A DNA stretch of 64,000 nucleotides. It comes from Hyposmocoma kahamanoa (lineage: Eukaryota > Arthropoda > Insecta > Lepidoptera > Cosmopterigidae). The notes beneath the pieces were generated by a model. It ran no database searches and was not told the DNA's origin. It was given only the letters and a program-made list of their open reading frames with translations. Where the stretch lies: the NCBI RefSeq assembly GCF_003589595.1, contig NW_020653855.1:5589866-5653865 (forward strand). Reading direction: 5' to 3'. This document shows, piece after piece, positions 1 to 10,784 of the stretch. Numbering within the stretch: the first letter of the stretch is position 1; each line of letters opens with the position of its first letter. Both the position numbers and the translations under genes were made by a program.

Positions 1-668
1 AGCTGGCTTATGGCCAGATGTCTCTGGAGGCATCTACGTTGTAGATTTATGTATGTCAAGATGTAGCACATTCGTGTTTAAACGTGGGTATAGGCCTCCT
101 TTAGAATGTGCCATGAGCAACCGTTGGGTTATATTTGCTGTAGTGTAAATTTGTAATTGTAGTAGGTTGGGGGGTAGAGGTTGGTAGGGGTTTGTTCGGT
201 CAGCTGGTGCCCCCTTCGCCCAGGACTCAAACTACGGAATTCATAGAACAGAATAAACCAATTTCATATAAAATACTAGTGACAGGTAAACTAGGACATT
301 ACATTATGGAAAATCTTAACATCGCGATTCACTAATTGCGTTTTCCATGCCAATGCCATCTAGTGGTAAACTTCGGAACTATTGCTACAAATGTTGCTAA
401 AGTTATTGTGTTACGTTATTTGTTTGGTTTAATTAATTAATAATTAAAATAATAAAATCACTCTAACAAACCCATCGACGTCGTCCCGTCACACCTCGGT
501 CTGCCTCGATTTTGGGGGAAACTTTTGTCCAGCAAAAACAGTAAAAAGATTAAAATATTAATAACAAAAAGTAAATAATAATGATGTTTGTTTCTCCATT
601 TGTGAAGTGTATTTTGATACAACAAATAAGTACATAAGGATCTTGGTAATGTGTCTTATTACGGATTT
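1..668. other. AT-rich stretch, no gene seen
   Basis: No convincing coding sequence, RNA gene or repeat structure was seen here. Confidence 0.6.
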
Positions 669-1236
669 TAAAGAGTTCGTCCAGGGAAGTACTCCCAACT
701 TACCCATTTCTGCCGCCAAGCAGTAATGTGAACATTACTGCTTTCCGGTTTAGAAGGACAAGAGTGCTGGTGAAATTACAGGTACATGGGACTTCTCAAC
801 TTATGTCTCAGGGTGACGGGCGCAGTGGCAGTACGCCTCACATCTTTGCGATTTAAAACTCTTGTGTGGCTCTCATTGACTTACAAATAAATAGACGACG
901 GGTCTAATATAAAAACCACAAAAAAAATGTCCCAAGTCAACCTATTTAAACGTAGTAAAGGAATATGAAAAAGCTAAAACGTTGACTTTAAATTGTAATG
1001 TCATCGCAGTACTGTCTAATTTTGCTTGCTTCGCTGTCAGTCGAACAAACGAAGACTAAAGCGTGAATGACGCTCTGTATACGATTTTAACGCCCTATAA
1101 GTTCGGACACTTTTTAGCGCGGACCCGACGTCCATATAATTGTAAGTCAATGGTGGCACTGCAACTGTTATGGATAGGCGTATCAGTTACCATCAGCTGC
1201 ACGACTGGTTCGTCCCGTCACTTGGTTTAAAAAAAA
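669..1236 (+). repeat. SINE-2 copy 1, split by a MITE-A insertion
   Basis: SINE-2 is my label for an interspersed element of about 300 bp with the motifs GTCCAGGGAAGTACTGCC, GAAATTACAGGCACATGGGA and CGTCCCGTCACTTG before a poly(A) tail. Seven copies occur in the window. This copy is interrupted at 874-1152 by a MITE-A insertion and ends in an A-run at 1229-1236. Confidence 0.8.
874..1152. mobile_element. MITE-A copy 1, nested in SINE-2
   Basis: It begins CATTGACTTACAAATAA and ends TTGTAAGTCAATG, forming terminal inverted repeats of about 31 bp that also contain GACCCGACGTCCAT. Flanking 8-bp duplications are GTGGCTCT (866-873) and GTGGCACT (1153-1160), 7 of 8 matching. There is no transposase, so it is non-autonomous. 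The 8-bp duplication fits hAT or P-type elements, but the ends do not identify the superfamily. Confidence 0.88.
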
Positions 1237-1929
1237 TCATCAATCGAGTTCATGGCACCCGCGATACAGGCTCTTTCAATTACGGGGCTGTGAGTGTGGA
1301 CGTTATTTATTTGTTTAATATTATTGTACACAATGTCTTCCTTTTCAGGCAGGTTGTCGCGAAATGCGTTGAACAAGCTCAAATTCTTCAGCAATGCCTC
1401 CGTAGCATGGTGTCCACTAACGGCGAACTGTCACCCGCTAGCTCTCTCGGTGAAAATATACGATATAGCAATATATTTGCGGATGAGTAATTTCTATGAC
1501 TATATTAACCCTTCATGAATCATGAAGAATTTCAAAGAACTTGTTTTTTATACTGTCAGATTGAATTGATATCAAAACTTAATATAACCCGGCCATATCA
1601 GGATCTACAAGTTACCTCCTACGGTCCGTGATTTTACAGATTCATTTTACGACAACCACACACTGGCCCCGCCCTTTTCATATTAAATATTTAACTCATT
1701 TTTATTGTATTGATTTATGTACCGCTACGCGTGGTGCGATAGTATGAGCTCGTACAACGTGATCGGTAAAATCACGTACCTTGAGAAACCACCCTATGAG
1801 TCGAAAATGCACCATTGGTGTAAAAAGGTCACATCAGCAAAATGGCAACTTTTCAGGAGAGATGTTTAAAGATTTAAAGAACAATCGATAACTTTTTTTA
1901 TGCGTAAATATGACAGCCATAAGATGTTA

Positions 1930-2759
1930 TAGTCTGTCTTATTTGAAGATGAAGTAAAATGACAAGTGAAAAGTGTTGCCTGCTTGCAAGCAACTAGTGA
2001 ATGCAGTCGATAAATATTCTATCGTCTGAATGTTGGTCACGGTTATTCAATAAATAGCCGAACTTATTTCATTTGAATTATCATCGACCCATTATTTGTC
2101 CAACTGCCAGCAGTGCCCAGACACAGGTTCATACATACGTTGCATTTAGAACTATGTCTGTTAAAAATACAAAAGGATACAATATTTTAGAGTTTTTCAT
2201 TTTAATTCAATATACATAGTCAGATAAATAACTGCCTCGGTGGCCGAACGGTTACTGTGCTACGCAGAGGGCCCAGGTTCGATTCCCGGGCTGGGAGAAA
2301 TATTTGTATGGCCTACATTTATTTATCTTGTGTGCTTGAGTTTAATTTGTGGTTGCCTATATGTGTGTCCATGGCACCCGTGACATAGGGTTTTCCTAGT
2401 GCGGTGCTATGTTGAGTGTGTGCGTTATTACCATTATTATTATAAATCCGCCTGTTCTTATTAAAATAAATAAAAATATAAATTAATTAAATGAATAAAA
2501 AATAAAATAAAAATTAATTTCTAAACTTGTAGGCCATTTGACAAAATCAGAATAGAGAAGGCAAGAACGCAATTAGTAATTAATTAATCATTAGAACGTC
2601 GTAATATTCGCAATTCACAATCATGTTAAGCAAAATTGTAGCTTCTTTCACAATCTATCGATAAAAGTATTGACAACAGCTACATGACTATTTACAATTT
2701 TATAAGAACTACCAATCCTACAAATGTCATTTTACTCCGTCTTCAAAAAAGACAGACTA
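1930..2759. mobile_element. TIR-E element copy 1 (about 830 bp), host to a SINE
   Basis: The left end TAGTCTGTCTTATTTGAAG and the right end CTTCAAAAAAGACAGACTA form inverted repeats of about 35 bp. TTA flanks both sides, consistent with a TTA or TA duplication. No transposase is seen. A tRNA-headed SINE sits inside at 2232-2453. A second, reversed copy lies in Idh3g intron 5. Confidence 0.75.
2232..2453 (+). repeat. tRNA-derived SINE (SINE-1), copy 1
   Basis: The head carries a Pol III A box (TGGCCGAACGG, 2241-2251) and B box (GGTTCGATTCC, 2276-2286), as in a Leu/Ser-type tRNA. A conserved body follows, with CATGGCACCCG and TTGAGTGTGTGCGTTATTA, and the tail is ATT-rich. It is not a functional tRNA because the acceptor stem does not close. 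Confidence 0.85.
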
Positions 2760-3211
2760 TTATTTATTTATTTTCCAGAATAAACTAAAGAGCAGTGTTA
2801 ATTATTAATCATTTAAAAAAGCGTAACTCCCGTGACTGACTAGACATTGGCAAAATTCTTCAAGAGAAGCCAGAAACTTAAAAATAGAATAGAATGTTTC
2901 TTTATAACTTTCTTTTCTGATGTAGGAGATCACAAGTGGTTTTTTTTTTTGCGAAGGGGGTACGAAGTATGTCCTGGTAATATTATGTCTACATTAAGAA
3001 ATAAGTGGCAGGTCCTAAAATTATTTTTCAGAGTGAATTTTGCAGTTGCAACCTTTTAAAGACATAGACCATGGAACGCGCAACTGCTCCAAAAATCATA
3101 ATAAAAAAAAAAAAATCATATCGAGCTTTTTAACCTGTAAAGTAAGCCTTTGTCGTAATTGGAGTTTTTGAATATGGATTAAATATTCCTTTTTTATAAC
3201 TCTGTGGCTCT

Positions 3212-3363
3212 TGTGAAATGGGGTACAAGTAAAGAATGCCAACTTTACAAGGAAACGCGACGTAAATACTTAACGCTCAATACCATACATATACCATATA
3301 CGCTTTAACTGTTTTTCGAGTCTCCTTGTAAAGTTGTCATTTTTACTTGTACCCCTTTTCACT
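3212..3363. mobile_element. Short palindromic MITE with 12-bp flanking duplication
   Basis: The ends TGTGAAATGGGGTACAAGTA and TACTTGTACCCCTTTTCACT are inverted repeats of about 50 bp. CTCTGTGGCTCT flanks it on both sides (3200-3211 and 3364-3375). It is non-coding. Confidence 0.8.
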
Positions 3364-3561
3364 CTCTGTGGCTCTAGCCACAGAACTGGTTACATAAAAG
3401 TGAAGGAAAAATCTTCTTTCACAACTAGATATGAAAAGGAGTTACGTAGATGGACCAAAGGATAATTAGTGATAATCATTAAGTAATATTCGACCAATTT
3501 AAAAAACGCGTGATGCGAATGAAGCTTCATACTTGACATTGTCTTTTGAGTCGAGCTGAGT

Positions 3562-4072
3562 CATCGAGTCTATAACCAGAAATACAGACGATATGTCATT
3601 GAATTTGTTTGAAAACTATTCTGCCATATCGTTACTGTGTCAACTGCGCTCCGATTGGCCAGCCCGAATTCGAAACAATTGACGGGTGTCGCAAATTGTT
3701 TCACTACAAAACTACCAGTTGACTTGAGCTTTGCTATAATGGACGAATATTGCAAAATTACATATTTAATATTAAATTAGCGACGAAATTTGATCCAGTT
3801 TTGTAATTAGATGTTTTGCTGTTTTTCCCACACCACCGAATGGAACAGCCCCCATTGTTAGAGATTTTATTTGTAAGTCAATGTTGGAGATATTATTTTT
3901 ATTACAATAAATACAGAATATTTTTTGGAATATACGGAGACGTACACACAGGTTGGCGCTGTCTATATTTCAGTGCAAACGAGAGTTGATATTTATAAGA
4001 GCTGTATCGCTAATGTGTTAAAAGGAATTTATGCCCCTTATTTCGTCTCTATTTCTGGTTATATACTCGATG
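3562..4072. mobile_element. TIR-F element copy 1 (about 510 bp)
   Basis: It begins CATCGAGTCTATAACCAGAA and ends TTCTGGTTATATACTCGATG. A second copy lies at 43725-44209. Inside this copy, an 18-base solo end of MITE-A is inserted (3866-3883). No transposase frame is seen. Confidence 0.78.
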
Positions 4073-5378
4073 GGTCTAGTATAGCTTATTTGACAGTAAT
4101 CGTTGTTTCGGGCGAAGAACGGAAGTAAAAGTGAAAAGCGACCGAAACGTTGGTGAAAAACAAATATATGCAACAATATCTTCATTTCCAAGTAATTACT
4201 ATGAGAACACCTCTGAAATTGCGAAAGAGACGTCAACAAAGCAATCTAGTGATAACTTAATTAATTAGGTGATTATGACATTAAAATTATAAGTTACTAA
4301 AATCCATTTTGAACAAAAAGTAAACAAACCTGTTTGATTAAATTTTTATTGAATTGATATTCAATTATTTTTTGTGAAATTACTCCACTAGTTTGTTATA
4401 ATTATTAATACAAAGATGGAACACTCAGAAAAAAATTACTTCAGAATTTTAACCTGTTTGGTTAAAATTCTAAAGCAATCACTCAATAAATAGAAGAAGT
4501 AACACTTTCGCGCATATTTCGAAGATTTCGACTTGATATATCATCACTGTTTCCATCAATATTCATTTGAATAGCATCGTAAAATCGTATTTGAAAAATG
4601 ATAGTCCAAAAGTGAGGTTATTATTCGTCTATACTTCTATGACTTGCCTATGGTTCCATAGTGCTGTTCGAAAAAAAAAACATTCGATTCAATCAATTAA
4701 AGTTTAGTAATCGATTATTAAATCGAACATTCAATCGCAATCGAACAAGTATGTAAGTGTAAGGATTTGAAGGAGGATTTAAATTGAAATTTTAAATATG
4801 CTTATGTAAGGAAAACCGCTAGTATGACTCGATTGAATAAATCGATTTATTCAATTAATTAATCGATTTGTAGTTGGCGTTACAATTGGCCACCACTAAA
4901 GCGTCTATGGTCGGATCAGTGACTTGTTTGTTTACTTTTTGTTCAAAATGGATTGAAACGAAGTATAAGGGCGCGTGTATACGCTAAGAAAAGTCTCGCG
5001 CTCTGTCGCTATTGCATAGGGCGCATTGTCACTAAACGAACGTTTATGCGCGTGGACTGATTTTGCAAAGTACCACTGTTGTACCACTAATTTTATTGCG
5101 ACTAATAAATTGCATGATTTACTTATAAGTTTAGTAGAGGTACGACCCGTATTGTGGAACAAAACCTTAGAGATTTATAAAGATAAACGACGTACTTTTG
5201 ATGCATGGAGAGAAATATTTATTATTCCATACATATAATTTGCAATCAACATTTTTTTTTATTAGTAGTCAACATATTTATTCACACAGTCGGTAGTAAA
5301 ACGACAGCTACCTGGAAGTGCACTGACACGTTCAGCCCGAAAGCATTCATATCGTGTACATACTCATCTATTTCTTGT
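4073..5378. other. AT-rich intergenic stretch with one minor repeat
   Basis: About 4332-4416 matches, in reverse orientation, the stretch 38626-38722 inside Idh3g intron 2 (shared core TTGAATTGATATTCAATTAT). Nothing else recognisable was seen. Confidence 0.55.
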
Positions 5379-5566
5379 CAGGGGGTCTACTCTCGATCTC
5401 CGTCCGACATCCGTCCGAAACAATTACTGTCAAATAAGTAATATTCGACAAAATTAAAAGACAAGCATCAAGTATGAATCTTGATTCGCATCACGCGTCT
5501 TTTCATTTGGTCAAGTATTGCTTATTGGCAGTAATTGTTTCGGACGGATCGAGAGTAGACCCCCTG
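5379..5566. mobile_element. MITE-B copy 1 (fold-back, about 188 bp)
   Basis: It begins CAGGGGGTCTACTCTCGATC and ends GATCGAGAGTAGACCCCCTG. The arms also share GTCCGAAACAATTACTG, so nearly the whole element folds back on itself. Other copies are at 18126, 22753 and 47284. No clear target duplication was found. Confidence 0.82.
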
Positions 5567-5696
5567 CAACAGACACGAAATATTTTCGTGGCTAGGTTCG
5601 ACAAAATTCTTGTCGTGTACAAGGCCATTCTCGTCTTTTCTGTTGCAGACATGACGAATTTCTTAGCGTGTACACGCGCCGTAAAGCTGAAACTTC

Positions 5697-6503
5697 CGTT
5701 TAATATAATGCGTGAAATAATGTGCTGTGTCAAGTTTAGTGTTTGTAATTTGCAGATTTTTTTTACTTCATTGTTCATGTTAATTCGTATCTATTATAGT
5801 ATATTTCATGACTTTGGATGGGAGTCCTTCAGTTCAAATATTAAAATTAATTAACAATTTATCATCATCTCAGATTTACCGATTTAGGCTGCTAAAAGGT
5901 TGACTGCATGTTCGCAGTTAATGCGTGAAGTCGAAACCGAGTTCATGCAGTCGAGATCGACTTCATGCAGTTAATACGCGAAGTCTTTAAAGCCTTCATG
6001 CAATCAACTGCAAACATGCAGTCAATCTGTTAGCAGTCTAAAATGATAAGTTACTAAACCTAAATCTTCTGTTTAATTTAATGCGTGACGTGCTGTCTCA
6101 AGTTTAGTGTTTGTATAATAGGGACAGTATTTGATAAATTCCGTAAGTGCTATTTTTGTAATTTTACAGGGGACGCGAGTTTGTGTCGAAATGCAGCATG
6201 TACAAGATTTAGAATGGCTTGAAATAAAACTAATTAAGTTTTAATAACATTTTGAGCTACCCTAATTGGCATACAAACTGCTTTTCAACAAAAAATCGCT
6301 TCCCGCCTAAAATTACAAAAATGGCGCTTACAGTGTAATGCTTCTGAGGTACAGAATTTAATGATTAGAGATTGCACATTTTTTTGACATCATTGTTTGT
6401 GTTGACATTCATATCTGTTATAATATATTTCATGACCTTGGATGTGAATCCTTCAATCCAAATATTAGAATTAATTAACAATCTATCGTCGTTTCAGATT
6501 TAT
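5697..6503 (+). repeat. Diverged direct duplication
   Basis: About 5697-5878 is repeated at 6069-6121 plus 6386-6503. Shared segments include TGTCAAGTTTAGTGTTTGTA / TCTCAAGTTTAGTGTTTGTA and the TATATTTCATGAC-TTGGATG block. The second copy is interrupted by a small inverted-repeat element (6143-6331). Confidence 0.65.
6143..6331. mobile_element. Small inverted-repeat element inside the duplicated block
   Basis: The left end GTAAGTGCTATTTTTGTAAT is the inverse of the right end ATTACAAAAATGGCGCTTAC, giving arms of about 24 bp. Non-coding. Confidence 0.6.
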
Positions 6504-6505
6504 AT

Positions 6506-8329
6506 CCTCCTGAGACCCAGGACTCAAAAACTTGTAAGTCCTCGATTTTTGGAACAATGCACAATGATGAAACTAAGACTTAGAGAAAAATTATAAATAA
6601 ATTCTTTCCCCACCACAAAACTCAAAAAAGGGGGTATCACAGGTGATACTGCGGGTCTAACTCAGAATAAAAAAAGGTTAAATGCACATGGTGTATGTGT
6701 TTTGTCAAATTTTAAATATACTGCTAAAACTATGCTTAATTTTTGATTTTGCTTTTTAAAGATAAATTTAAATATTTTTTGTTATTTCTGGGGATGATAT
6801 TCGTAAAAATATCGGTTAGCCTTGCTAGATACGGATATTTTATATTCTTAATATTTTATAGAAAAGTTAGTGTATTGCATCCACTAACTCGAGATTTAGA
6901 CCGATTTGTTTTTGTACCTTTGACATATTTAGAGAGGTGTTGAGATCCAATCAACTGTCAAAAAACAGTCTTAAAAACACGAGGAACAGGTTCCACCAGC
7001 CTACGTATTAGGTTTGATGTCAGAGTTACAATATCTATATCTTCAGGCTCTAAATAACTTTCAGGGTTACTGTGAGGGCTGGTCTAGATGACTAGACCAC
7101 TAGGCTCTATATGAATAGAGCCGAGTAGATTGAAACAAAAACTCCTGAGATGGCATTTCACCGCCATAGATTAAATAATTACTTCCCAGTGGATAGGACT
7201 ACCTGCTCGTTAATTGCTAAATTCTCGTCTCTTTGGTTTTCTCTACAACATTTTTCTATCGCAGAAACAACTGGATGAATTTTTCAAAATTTGTATAGGT
7301 ACTTCTTTCATTGCATGAGTAACTATCAACGACTTTGATATTAGATCTCAATTAAAAGTATCTGGTACCTATAAGAGCTACTCTTGTTTCAGAAACCAAA
7401 AAATATGAGAATACCCAAAGTACCCATTGCCAAGCCAATAAATTTCGTTTCTTGGACTAGTATTTAAAGATCTTTCGTTCTGGTTGACGCTGCAATTTGT
7501 TTTTTAATTTATTAAATATTTTGCAATTTAAAACAAATGTTAAATATTAATCAAATTTCATCGATAAGACGTTTAAAAAAATGACGGGTCGATAAATTTT
7601 CAAAAATATTCGGGGGTAGGCACAGAGACTGAGTCAAGTAGTAGTGGATTTTCAAATTATTCTTCTAATGAATTTTCGAAAACATATTTATCCTATTCCA
7701 AGGCTGCTGACGGTTGAAAGATCTTCTAGTCGTATTGACACGCGTAAGGAAAAAAAGCGGTTCGTCGTCAAAAGAATTCCACTCATTTCCGTCAACTGAC
7801 CGAGGAATGACCTCCTCTCGAATGTCTTCTTGCTACATTTAAGTCTTCTTCTTCTTTGAGAATATCTTCACACCCTAACTCATTTAAATTTACTAACATC
7901 ACCTCTAAATCAAATGTCATCCCTATAAAGATGCATGTTTTAAGACTTGAGTGCCCAGATTATCACCTACGATACAGAAAGAAATGGTTGAAAAAACGAC
8001 TAAAAATGAATTTTATTTTTATGGTTTACATAAAAAATCAAAGGATTAACGTCCTTACTAATTAAGAAACATACAACCTCGGTAGTAAGTAACTTTGAAT
8101 CAATATTTACCTCTTCGAGAATTCGCCGTGTCGGTATTTACACAAAGGTTCAATTTCGATTAAGGATTCCCATTGTATACTCATGCGCCGATAAAAAATA
8201 CTTATTGTTAGCAATCGTTAATGTCTTAAGAAATGCAACGTTATGTTAGATCGAACGCGAGGATTGAGATAGCGTGAAATAAAAAATATTAATGAAAGTA
8301 TCATAGGTGATACCGGGGGTCTCAGGAGG
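6506..8329. mobile_element. Possible DNA transposon bounded by CCTCCTGAGACCC
   Basis: A perfect 13-bp inverted pair occurs: CCTCCTGAGACCC at 6506 and GGGTCTCAGGAGG ending at 8329. The right subterminal block GTATCATAGGTGATAC is nearly repeated at about 6632-6650, so a shorter element (6506-6661) is an alternative. Internal sequence has no intact frame. Minus-strand peptide scraps near 7750-7920 are acidic but not identified. Confidence 0.45.
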
Positions 8330-8539
8330 GTAAATTATGTTTAATTTCTTTTGTTAATATACATTAATTAAAAAAATGTTAATTTTAGTTTATAAGAAAT
8401 GTCCTTAGATTAAGAATACAAACCAAGATAAATACAAATTGTTTTATTAGTTATAAGTTATCCTCAAATTAGTTATTGATAAGTGACTCTGTTAATCATT
8501 TTGATTTTTTACATCTAAGTAATTAACACAGATTTTAAC

Positions 8540-8660
8540 AGAGTTAAATGTGGCCTACATTTAATCGCTCGGACCTCCGACATGAAACACGCTTTTTCGC
8601 TTTTGTTGTAAGGATATAAACCTTTTTCTGACCAGCTTAAAGCATTTCAGTCTCTATGAG
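8540..8660. repeat. Fragment related to 11680-11780
   Basis: The CTTTTTCGCTTTTGTT and TTTTTCTGACC blocks recur, with divergence, at about 11688-11775. This marks an old interspersed repeat of unknown class. Confidence 0.45.
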
Positions 8661-8825
8661 TGTGGTCACTCCCAGCGGGGGATTTGCAGTCTTGGTCACC
8701 CTAGGCACTCATCATATACTGATAGACTACATAATGAATTTACTTTATTGCCAGTTTTTATCTAAATCGATTCAAAAATTTACTATTTAATATTTTTATA
8801 GAAAATTGATTTGATATATCTATGT

Positions 8826-9080
8826 TAAGGGCGCACGCCAGTAAAGCGCCCAGCAGGCATGATTTTTTTCCGACATCTGCAACATTTATCGTCATATTTC
8901 ACCCAACTTACACAAAACCTAAGTAAATGATACACTTGACCTTCCTCATGAATCACTCTGTCTATTGGTGGACACCGCATGAAAATCCGTTCAGTAGTTT
9001 TTGAGTTTATCGCCATCAGACAGACAGACAGACGCGGTAGTGATAATATGTAGTGATTATACATTACATTATAGATATGT
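8826..9080 (+). mobile_element. RTE-like LINE 3' tail fragment
   Basis: The stretch with ATGAAAATCCGTTCAGTAGT followed by (CAGA)n and GATAATATGTAGTG resembles the 3' tails of RTE-type LINEs common in insects. No reverse transcriptase remains. The class assignment is from memory of this motif. Confidence 0.5.
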
Positions 9081-9406
9081 AACATACTTATATTTTATAC
9101 ATAAAATGTACGAAAGTGATTTAGGAAGATTATTATTATACGATGTGGTGCAGTGCGACCCGCTATAATGCGCCTTTAGAATATTTGGGTACTTTTGAGT
9201 TATATCTTGTTATCGTCAGTGAATTTTTTGTCACAATTTGCCACCCTAGGCCCGGGCCTACCCGGCCTTAGGGCAAATCCGCCACTGGTCAGTCCCTTAA
9301 TTCATGTCTTAAAGCATAGTGAAACAAACTAAAATGTAGAATTATTTTCATCTAAAAGAAAAACATCGCGCTCGATGTGTAATGCTATTTATAGTGATTA
9401 CTATCA

Positions 9407-10784
9407 GGGCGCCCACAAATTCGATGCTTATATAAGCGCTGCCGTCGCGCGTCTGTAGCGCTTCAGTAATTTTTAGTTTACTAATTGTGACTGCACAAGT
9501 GGCGCGCGAGTGTCACGACAGTGGCGCTGCAACTGCACTTATTAAAGTCGATACAACATCAATAGCTTTTGTTGATTTCGCATAACAGTGAAAGTGTTGA
9601 ATTTCTTCATTTTCACTTTGGAAATAGTTATTTTTTATACAAATGCGGAAAGTTAGTCATTTTCCACGAGTCTCGAGTATTGTGAAAATGACAAATCCGC
9701 ACGTGTATCAAACGACGTTTTTTAACACATTTGCGAAAAAACCACATAAATAAAAAAGTAAAATAAAAAACTCACTTTATTTCTTTGTCTGATAAAAATT
9801 CAGAGTACAATGGCAACTGTTGCCAATATTCAGCTACATTAAAATTACTATTTTAGTGGCACGCCGCGCAGCGGTCTCGCGTAAAACTCACCTCCGGTCA
9901 TTATTAATACTCAATCAGCCATCTTTATGGAAAGTATTTTGGGATTTTTCAATGTAACCCGTTGTTTTATAAAACACCTATGCAATTTAAACAAATAAGA
10001 TGTTTGTAAGTAAATATAAGTTTTAATGATGAATGACTTACGTCACAAAGCATATAAATATTAAATAAATATACAACATTTTTTAGTTCTATGTTTAAGA
10101 CTTGAAACAACAGTAAATTTAATAAAAATGGAAAAGTAAAAAGCACTAGTGCGAAAAATCCAACTTTCGGCACGATTTGTAGTACGGAAAGTACCACGTT
10201 TTGAGCAACTGTATTAAAAATATAGTAAAATTGAACGGTATGAAAACATGATTCCTAAAAAGGTTCACGATAGAAAAAAAAACAAACTAACCTCGAAATC
10301 TTACAAGGAAACCGCTATATTCTATAGGTACTCTACTATACCAATGATTTTTTTTTATGTCAACCGAACTAAATAGAATACGTATAATATACTATATACA
10401 TTTTCGAAATAGCTTTAAATTCGTTTGTAAAAAAAAAATTCTTAATCCAGCCAGTGACTCTGCCGTTCGACCCGCGCAATAGAACCGATTTAGTACGAGA
10501 GAAATTTGAATTCGAGATAAGGTAGTATGTACTCTTAATAGCGACCACTAGACTTGGGCCAGTGACAATATCGATGTATGTAGTCAGTTAATATTGGTCC
10601 AAAACGTCAACGATTAGACAGCAGCGAGGCGTTTATCTCAGAACTTCTTTGACGGACTGATGTGGAAATCATACCTTATAACAATCATGGACAAACAACA
10701 AACTAAAGCGTGACCTAAATATTGTATGAAAATTAGTAGTAGCGCCACTGTAGCGCTTTTATAAGCACCTAATTTGAAGGCGCC
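9407..10784. mobile_element. Terminal-inverted-repeat element of 1.4 kb flanked by ATCA
   Basis: The left end GGGCGCCCACAAATTCGATG and the inverse of the right end GGCGCCTTCAAATTAGGTG pair over about 35 bp, including GCTTATA-AAGCGCT. ATCA lies on both sides (9403-9406 and 10785-10788), a possible 4-bp duplication. Internal frames are short and unrecognised, so it is probably a deletion derivative. Confidence 0.6.

Noticed and set aside
1170..1490. 106-codon frame starting MDRRISYHQLHDW
   Set aside because: The start lies in SINE-2 sequence; the same peptide appears in several SINE-2 copies.
2232..2300. tRNA gene (A and B boxes visible)
   Set aside because: The same head occurs four times with a common 150-bp body and ATT tail, and the acceptor stem does not pair, so it is a SINE.
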